Positions 39,801 to 48,800 of a stretch of DNA of 64,000 bases are shown here, piece by piece. A model generated the notes under the pieces. It was not told the origin of the DNA, did no database searches, and worked only from the letters and a program-made list of their open reading frames with translations. How positions within the stretch are numbered: the stretch's first letter is position 1; every line of letters starts with the position of its first letter. Origin of the DNA: Epiperipatus broadwayi (Eukaryota; Onychophora; Udeonychophora; Euonychophora; Peripatidae); NCBI GenBank assembly GCA_028023455.1, contig JAQFVV010012509.1, forward strand, positions 1,736,001 through 1,800,000. The letters are read 5' to 3'. The position numbers and the translations under genes are program-made.

Positions 39801-42800
39801 GGATATTTAAATTAAAGGCTGTTTTACCATATTTATCTATAAAAATATAAGAAACATAGATTCATATAAGAGCAAACCAAAGATAATAATTATATAAACG
39901 GCAATTCGTTATTAAAGGCAAATAAAGTGTAATAACTATAATTTTTTTTATCAACATTAATTCTTCAAATATAAGTTACATGCATGTTGCCCCCAGAAAC
40001 AAGTAAGCAATATGAAGGGCCAAAAAAAAAAAAAAAAAAGACTGCACTTTATATATACATAATTATAGATATTACTATACTTTGCTGGGAAATGTTTATA
40101 TACCTAAAATAGGAAATATTTTAAAAATTCCCAAAGATAAAGGAATGCATTGTAATTATAAATTAACAAATACTAAGCTAGTATCAGATTGGATGGTAGA
40201 TATAAAAACTTTGAAACTTCCATTAGAGTTATGTAAATGTACTTTTGATATAAATCGTTTACAAGATATCCAGAAATTTATCAGTGCCTTTCAAAAGTGT
40301 TTCAAGATTACATCTAAAATAATATCCACTGTTGATGTAAAATAGATTCTATCATTTCTTCTTACATATTACTACCTATTTTCAAGGGATCAATTTAATT
40401 AGCATTTTGGAATAGGTGAAGTACATACTTTTGCTAAACATTCTTATAAGTAAGCAATTTTGATCCACTGATTAAAACTCAAATCCTTTCACTTTTATTT
40501 CTTTAAACTAAAATCCTTCAATGTTTGCTTAAACGTGAATTAAATGTATACTCTCCTACCAAGTAAGATATAGTTAATAAAATTCAGATCAAATTTTGGA
40601 AAATCAATTTTTTCATTTTTAGTTTTTAAATTTTGTATATGAATGAAATACAAATGTGTATAGCATGAATTTTCCTTGAGCAAATTTAAAATTTCATTTA
40701 ACATCATTTTTTTTTTATCACTGGTTAAGTGATGATTGATTTTGAGACATGATTGTAAATAATCAATGATGTACAGTTTTAGAGAATCAGGAAATGAAAA
40801 TTTTTTTCCAGCAACCTTGGATTTTGCAATTTTAATTGAAGTGATATTATAAAAAAATTTGATATTAATATTTTAGGAATTACCTCTAAGAACTGAATAT
40901 ATAATACCAACTATTCTAACAAGCCAGAAAAATCTATACCAGCATCTCAGTGAGAACAGTTCATATATTGAAATTCAGAAATATTCACGTATTTCTTTCA
41001 GTAATTTATATTTGATGTTCTGATCATATTCAAATAATGGAAAAATATAGATGAAATGGTTTTATGATTTTTTCTTTCTTATAAGCTGTTCTTTAATCAC
41101 ACTGATAAAAAAAAATTCAATATTTAATTTTTCAGATTTGTGTTTTATGTTCAAAAATTAAAGCAAACAATAAAATTTTTAATAATCTAAAAAGATTGCC
41201 AATTAGAAACAGGTACAACTATTTATTCTCAATCAAATACTTTCAGTTCCTGACTTACATTTTGCATAACTAAATTTAAATAAAAAAGAAATTGGTATAA
41301 ACTTTTATTTTCATGACTATTTTGATGATTATGTTTACCGAAGGTTCTTATATCAAATATGTTTTTCTAAGATATTTATTAAATATACATTTTCTTCAGA
41401 TTGTTTTTATGTGTAATAAAAGATTATACTACTATTGTTATTTTAAATTTATAATTTCGTTTATCCTTACTTTGGATTTCATAGTTTTGACTGCCTAAGA
41501 AGGAGCAGGGAAAAGCCATACTTTTACATGATGGGATGAATAAACAGTGCCAAAATTAGAATATGTTCAAGCTACATGTTGGCTGTGCTAAATATATAAT
41601 GAAGAATACATATGAATAAATGAATACTACTCAGAAATTAATTAATTATCTTAACTTGCAACCATTTCTAACTTATGAATGCTATTCAATCAGGATATTT
41701 TACGTAGTGCATATTCCCGCTACATCTCCTTATCCTCGTTATGATTAGGAGGTAAATTTTAATTGTTATTTTGATAATAATAAAAAACCATATGATGATA
41801 TTATATTTTAAAACCACCAGAATATCTGATACTCACAGATATTCATTAAATCCTAAATAGAATAAATAAATAAAAAAGAATTACCATACAACTAATAATA
41901 ATTTTATTACATAATATACATGAATCAAATATAATATAAATTTAATTAAAGATTAACCAAAAATTAAATAAACAATTCTAAAACAAATAAATAAATATTC
42001 CAAACTATCATTTTATCTGTTTAAAAATTTTTATTGAAATATTTTCTTTATCTAGAATTGTATATATCCTTTTATAAAAAAAAAAAAAAACTATATTGAA
42101 ATTTATTTATATGAGCAGTAAAATTTTTATAAATTACAAAAAATGATCTCCCAAATATTTTATAAAACATTTGCTCTACTACACCATTTAATTTTATTAT
42201 CTTTAAAATGAAAAATATCTTTATACTATCAAGAATAAATGTACATCTCACTTTGCTTTTACATATAATTTCTATTTATATTCTCAGCAACACTATTGTG
42301 ATTAGTGCACAATCATACTGAAGGTAGAATATGTTTCTATAAGCTTGCACAGCATATTGAGAGGGTAATGTCTCATGGGACATAACAACATAGTAGAATG
42401 TGTGTGCATATGTAAATAAAGTTTGAAAAAAAAAAGCAAAAATTAATATAAACAAAATTTATTGTAGATATTGTTTTAAAATATATACACAGGATAAATA
42501 ATAATTTTGATATTTAAAAGAATTATAAATTATTTTAAAACAGACATAAAAAAAAGAAAACTAAAACAAACTTGTTTTCATTACAAAATTTTATTGTCTA
42601 TTTTTATTTTATTAAGTCAAAAACTTTTTTTAGTTAAAGGTAATTAGTTTTGATAAAAAAATATTTTGGAAAAGATATTGTTTTTACCAAGGTTCTTCGA
42701 CTGTAATTAATTCTAATCTGTTTTTATTTGAAGAATTAAAAAATTTTTTTAGATAGAAATTGGTTTTAATTTATGTGAATTAGAAAACAGTGCAATGCAA

Positions 42801-45800
42801 TTAAATTTTCATCTATTATTCTTAATATCATCTGATCACCATTTCTTACGCTTGCTCATAACTGATATTAAAATAGGCAAAAACTCTCCATACAATAGTG
42901 CCACTCAGTGTAAGCCAGAGTAATCAGTGGACGGCAGAAGGTTCGTGCATAAAATCCCTATCTAGTGTCTACTCATCCAATATCCCCAGATTAATTTCTG
43001 GCTTATGGCCTTCGACAGTGAGGACTCTTGGATCTGAGAGCATTGCACCTAGATCTTAGGATCTAATGCAACCTTTCAGCAGCCACCTTTTATCTTTACT
43101 TAACTACAAAACTATGAGAACAAAATTGAAAACAATATTTTCAATCCAAGCTCAATAGCTTATAGTCCTATAGGTCTGAACTCAGTTCAGTACCCATACA
43201 TTTTGGTGTCTTTGGTTTTTCAATAACTATAGCCACCACTATCCTATTAGGCAGAATTGGTATTAAACCACTAAACATCATCTGATCACCATTTCTTATA
43301 CTTGCTCATAACTTATTAAAACAGGAAAAACTCTCCATACAGTAGTGCCACTCAGTGCAAGCCAGAGTAATCAATGAATGCCAAAAGGCTTGTGCATAAA
43401 ATCCCTATCTAGTGCTTACTCATCCAATATCACCAAATTAGTTTCTGGCTTAGGGCCTTCATCATTGAGGAGCCTTGGATCTGAGAGCACTGCACCTAGA
43501 TGTTAGGATCTAACATAACCCTTCAGCAGCCACCTTTTATCTGTACTTAACTACAAAACTATGAGAACAAAATTGAAAACACAATAATATTTTCAATCCA
43601 AGCTCATTAGCTTATATGAGCATATAGGTCTGAACTCAGTTCAGTACCCATCCATTTTGGTATCTTTGGTTCTTCAATAACTATAGTCATCACTACCCTA
43701 TTAGATAAGATTGGTATTAAACCACTAAACATCACCTGATCACTATTTCTTATGCTTGCTCATAACTGTTATTAAAACAGGCAAAACTCTCCATACAGTA
43801 GTGCTGCCACTCAGTGCAAGCCAGAGTAATCAATGAATGCCAGAAGGCTTGTACATAAAATTCCTACCTAGTGTCTACTCATCCAATATCCCCACAATAA
43901 TTACATGTTTTAGTCATCTTTTTCCATAAAATAATTCCAAAATTAGAATTTAATTTATACATTCTTTTAATGTCAGTTGATTTTAATTAATTAGTTAAAT
44001 TTTCTTTGCTGACTTGAAATTCCGTTTACTCCCATATAACAATATTAAATTGCATAATAAAATTAAATTTTATAGTAAAATTAAATTTCTTTATACATTT
44101 AAAAAAAAAAAAAGGCTTGGAATTACAACTTAATGGCAACAATATATATACATGAAGCACATGTAAATACTCATGTATATATATATATATGAAGCACATG
44201 TAAATACTCATGTATATATATATGACCCGCTTCAATATGTGTCTTCTGAATCCATATATTTACAGAAATAGCAATCTCAGTTTAAATCTTTATAACATAT
44301 TGGATTAGAAGTAAAAAGAGATTTCCTTTTATTTCTAATTAAATTCAAAACAAAAAGGTATTATAAGGAGCTAAAGAAAGTTATTTAGCCTTAGGTCTGT
44401 CAATAGTAATTGATGATTTCCCAACAACATCAAAGGTAAAAATATCTAATTATTTACATGGAAATAGTCCCATACTTTGCTTTATTTACATCATAAGTCC
44501 ATAAAAATATTTAACATATGCAACTCTCTGCAGAAGATAAGATTATTATTTAAAGAATGTCAAAAAAAGATGCAAGACTTTGAATCTTCATATCTATAAA
44601 AATAGCTGTCTCAATTTAAATCCTTATAACAACTTGGGTAAGAAGTAAGAGGCTTCCTAGCCAAAACGACTATTATAGAGGACTAGAGAAAAGTTGTTTA
44701 GCCTTAGGACTGTTGATAGTAATTGATAGTCTCCTAGCAAGTTCAAAGGTGAAACTTTTGTAGTTATTTACAAGAAAATAGTCCTATATTTTATTTTGTT
44801 TACATCATAATAAATCCATGAAAATATTTCATTTAACATATATATAAAACCATAATATATACTTCTATATGCACTTTCAAAAATATATATATTATGACCT
44901 CTCCTTCGTGTAGCTCCACTACACTCAAAAATAAATAATATAGTATAGTGAAAATCGCCTCCCCGGGTTCTAGCTCTAATAATTAATGAGATATTCAATT
45001 AAATGCTTTGCTAGCTCAGGTTGCTTAAAATTAACTTAGGTTCGGTTTTAGACTAACTCAAATAACTATTCTATAACTCAGGAGATTAGAAGTAGAAATA
45101 AGGTGACAAAGTAGATTGCATTGAGATAATATTCCATAGAATACCACCTCAATGGCACAAGAACACTATCCCCCCTTTTACTACTGTTACATATAATAAC
45201 TACATAGTATTCTTATGACTTCTGCAACCTCCAATCACCAAACTCATTTAATAACTAAAGTATTAATCTTTTATCTATCCTAACAATATTAGTAATTATC
45301 TAGCTCAGATAAAATAATCTCAGGTTCTTAAATTTATTCAATGTTAAATTAAAATAAAGTAGCAAAATATGATAAGGGATTTTGTGTCATAATTTACTAC
45401 TCTGAAGTTAGATTAATAATAAAACAATAAGAATAATAATCACAATCTTCATTGTTTAATCCCACTAGTATAGCTTTTCTTTTATCGCAAATTTATAACC
45501 ATAATAAATTAATTAATCACTCAATATCCTCCCTTTGTTTATCTTTTTCCTTACGTAATAAAATAATTAGTAAGTGGCAGTGTTTAGATAATCTGATAAA
45601 TGAAGTAAGTGGCAACTAATAGCATATAATTTAGCAAATTACTATAATAATGGATTTATGACCAATAATGTAATGCAATTTCATAATTATTCAATTACAA
45701 AATACCAACAAACATTTAAGATTAAATATACTTCTTTATTTATATTTTATGCAAACAATTATATACTTAGTTTAATGACTGTAAACATACCCTATGAATC

Positions 45801-48800
45801 CATGCAATGATGTAGAGAAAACAAAACTCAGACACAAGTTTTAATAACAAATTTTAGAATTTTATTAACAACGAATCAAAATTAAGATAAAACAAACAAA
45901 TCTATTTACATTTATTTACAAGGGATATCCTCCTTTCTTTTAACACTACAAAAGTTAAATTATACATTTTAGATTTCTTTTATAGTTAATTTAAATTACT
46001 ATACTTTTATAAGTTATTTATTTATTTATCATTAAGTTTATTATATTACTTAGTTTAACTATTTTATAGGTAATACTCTTCTTTACCTTTTAATATTAAC
46101 ATTACAGTATTATAAGTTATATATGTGGATAAACATCCTTTATAAACATTATAAATTTACAATCAATATGGTTTTTTCCTCTTAAAAAAAATTACATTTT
46201 CTTATAACTCTATATAAGTCACTTTGCATATTGTGTAAATATTATTACTACCTATTACATTTGTTATCTAATGCTCGTAAACTCTAATACATTTTTTCAT
46301 AAGTCATACTCATGTATAATGCCATAACACGAGTTTAATTATCACCTGTTTTAGTTTAACATATATTATAATCATCGAATGTTATTATATTCTTTAAATA
46401 TGCAATACTTATTTTTTTTAAATATAATCAACAATAAGAACACGTTAAATCATTTTTTAATATTTTTTTGTATATTTCTATTTGGGTATATTTTATCAAA
46501 TTATAGTTCATTTCTTAAATTTAAAATAATTCTCTGACTCCTTCCTTTCTTAGGATATATGTATCTTTCAATAATCATAATCTACTCTTTGTTAATACCT
46601 AACTATTCTTATTTCAAATAACAGCATGACATCCATTCTAAAATATCTATTGTTTCTTTTCAATAGACTTATCAAATAACGATGTAGTTGCAAGAAATAC
46701 AAATAAAGATAGCGAAAGATGTATAGGATATTGGGAAGATAGATAAATAACTCATCAAAATATATACTTCAAAATGTATGGAACAGTGTAGATAGGGCCG
46801 ACATTCCTTGTCTGATAACCCTGACGATAAGCACGATGTGGCAGCTATTTATTCAGCTTTACCAAACATCTAATAAGATTCACAAGAAAGATAAAAATAA
46901 CACTGTCCATGACAACATGTGTAACAGTCGTAGGGCTTTGTTAACTACGCTGATTACCATCTAAAACTACTTATAATTCCATTCCCTGTAGCATCCTAGT
47001 TTTTTAATACATCATCTTGGTTTCCGAATCTCCATGTACTACCAAGTCACTATCCAAACTATCTCTCAAGATTTTCACTGTATCCAACATCGATAAAACT
47101 AACTACCTTTTAAAACAATAAACAAAATTCACTAATATAAAAACATTCCCCTATTCTATAAGAACAATTTGCCTTGCTTTATTACACTGTAGGTTCGACA
47201 TCTACGTTTTATTAAATAACACTTAAATATCCTAATCGGAAAAATTAACAGAAAATATGACATAACCATTGGTTATATTGAACTATATTAATAATACATT
47301 AAATGATTGTCGTATGCATATTTTTAAAAATCTAATTACATCTCATAGTGTTTTAGAGTGTTGTTTTTCAAAATGCGTTTTACAATAATTATAACAATAA
47401 AATTTTGCATTACATTCATTCGGTTCACAGCTGATCTAAATAAATAAAACATACATTATATCATTAATAACCATAAAATGTACCAAATAATCTTTTACCT
47501 TCCTATTAGAGTTCGTCGTGGATTTCTTTCTCCTCGAGCATCGCAAACATACAAAGTTTCCACACACATACAATTTTATTTGAACATTCCAAATCAAAAA
47601 ACATATTATTTTATATAATGTTATATTGCAAATTAATGTATTTGTTTCCCTATTGCTATCTAAACTCAATGTTTAACTTAGATTAATAAAGAAAATAATT
47701 TAAACCATAATCACATATTTTTCTGGCGGTAAATCTTAGTTAGTCCCCTAATATTTATTATTTCTTCTTTGTCCGAATGTTCTCCTTTCTGATTATTAAA
47801 GTTTTAAAATAAATTAGTTCATTTAGTTAACTGTTTAGACGATCTTTAGTTTCAAGGTTTAATTCAAAATTATTAAAAATATTTATTTAGTTATCCCACG
47901 AAGTTTTTAATGTTCGGGCGAATATTACCTCGGTGCTTTGATGCATCTTTATTTCTATCAGAACTACAAATATTTATATCATTACGGTACCAAATTGCGT
48001 TTTTCCATGGATCCAATATTTTATATTTATTTCTCTGTAAACTATTTTCTTTTTCTTCTTCTTCAGGCAAGTAATTTCCTTGGTAATTTTACTTTTATTC
48101 ATTATTATTTTATATACGACATTTTGGATCTTTAACTATTTCTAGGGTAATTGCTCAGGTCATCTTACAGAAAGTAATTCATAAAAATATTTTGTCCATT
48201 TATTTTTACACGAATAATATTTATTTTTATTCTTCATTATATTCATTAACTTTGCGCACAATGTCCTTCCATCAATTTTACACGCACTAAAGCAGTTTTC
48301 GTAGTAATATGCTATACAAACTATATCAATGAACAACGTTAACATTTTTGAAATATTACAAAATTTATAATTTAGTTTTAAGAATCCATCCATTTTTATT
48401 GAAAATTCAGATTATATTTTGATAGAATCCACTGGCAGGTAACTGTGGAGTTAGTGAAACATTATTATGAGAACTTTTTTTAAAATTTTATTCTTAGATT
48501 CGCTTCGAAAGATTTTAAAATGTTAGTTAGTTTCTTTCAAAGATATTTATTAAAAATTCTAATAAAATTGACTAATAATTGAAGAAAGAAAGAAATTTTA
48601 AAGAGCTTAAAATTTTACCTCTGCTCTGGAGTCAACATATTTTTGTTCTCCTAGTTTATACAATTAATTGGCGCGATTTCTCTTGTCTGCCAAAATCTAT
48701 CTTTTTATTGGTCACTCCCTACTTTGGTTTGTAAACATTTTCTAAAGTTGTAAAATTGTGACGTAATAGACCTAACTATTAACCTATTATTATTTTTAAA

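Larger units (their letters stand above)
42830..43905 (-). repeat. 450-bp hammerhead repeat array, 2.4 units
   Basis: The phrase ATCACCATTTCTTA..CTTGCTCATAAC recurs at about 42836, 43285 and 43738 (spacings 449 and 453), each followed by ACTCTCCATACA.TAGTG. All units have the same direction (ribozyme on the minus strand). The third breaks off at about 43895, just inside the ribozyme. The copies here are more diverged in their ribozymes than those at 37.7-39.1 kb. Confidence 0.85.

Noticed and set aside
37741-43905. CRISPR-like or plain satellite interpretation of the 450-bp repeats
   Set aside because: Units are long with no short repeat-spacer pattern, eukaryotic context, and an ordered ribozyme motif per unit.
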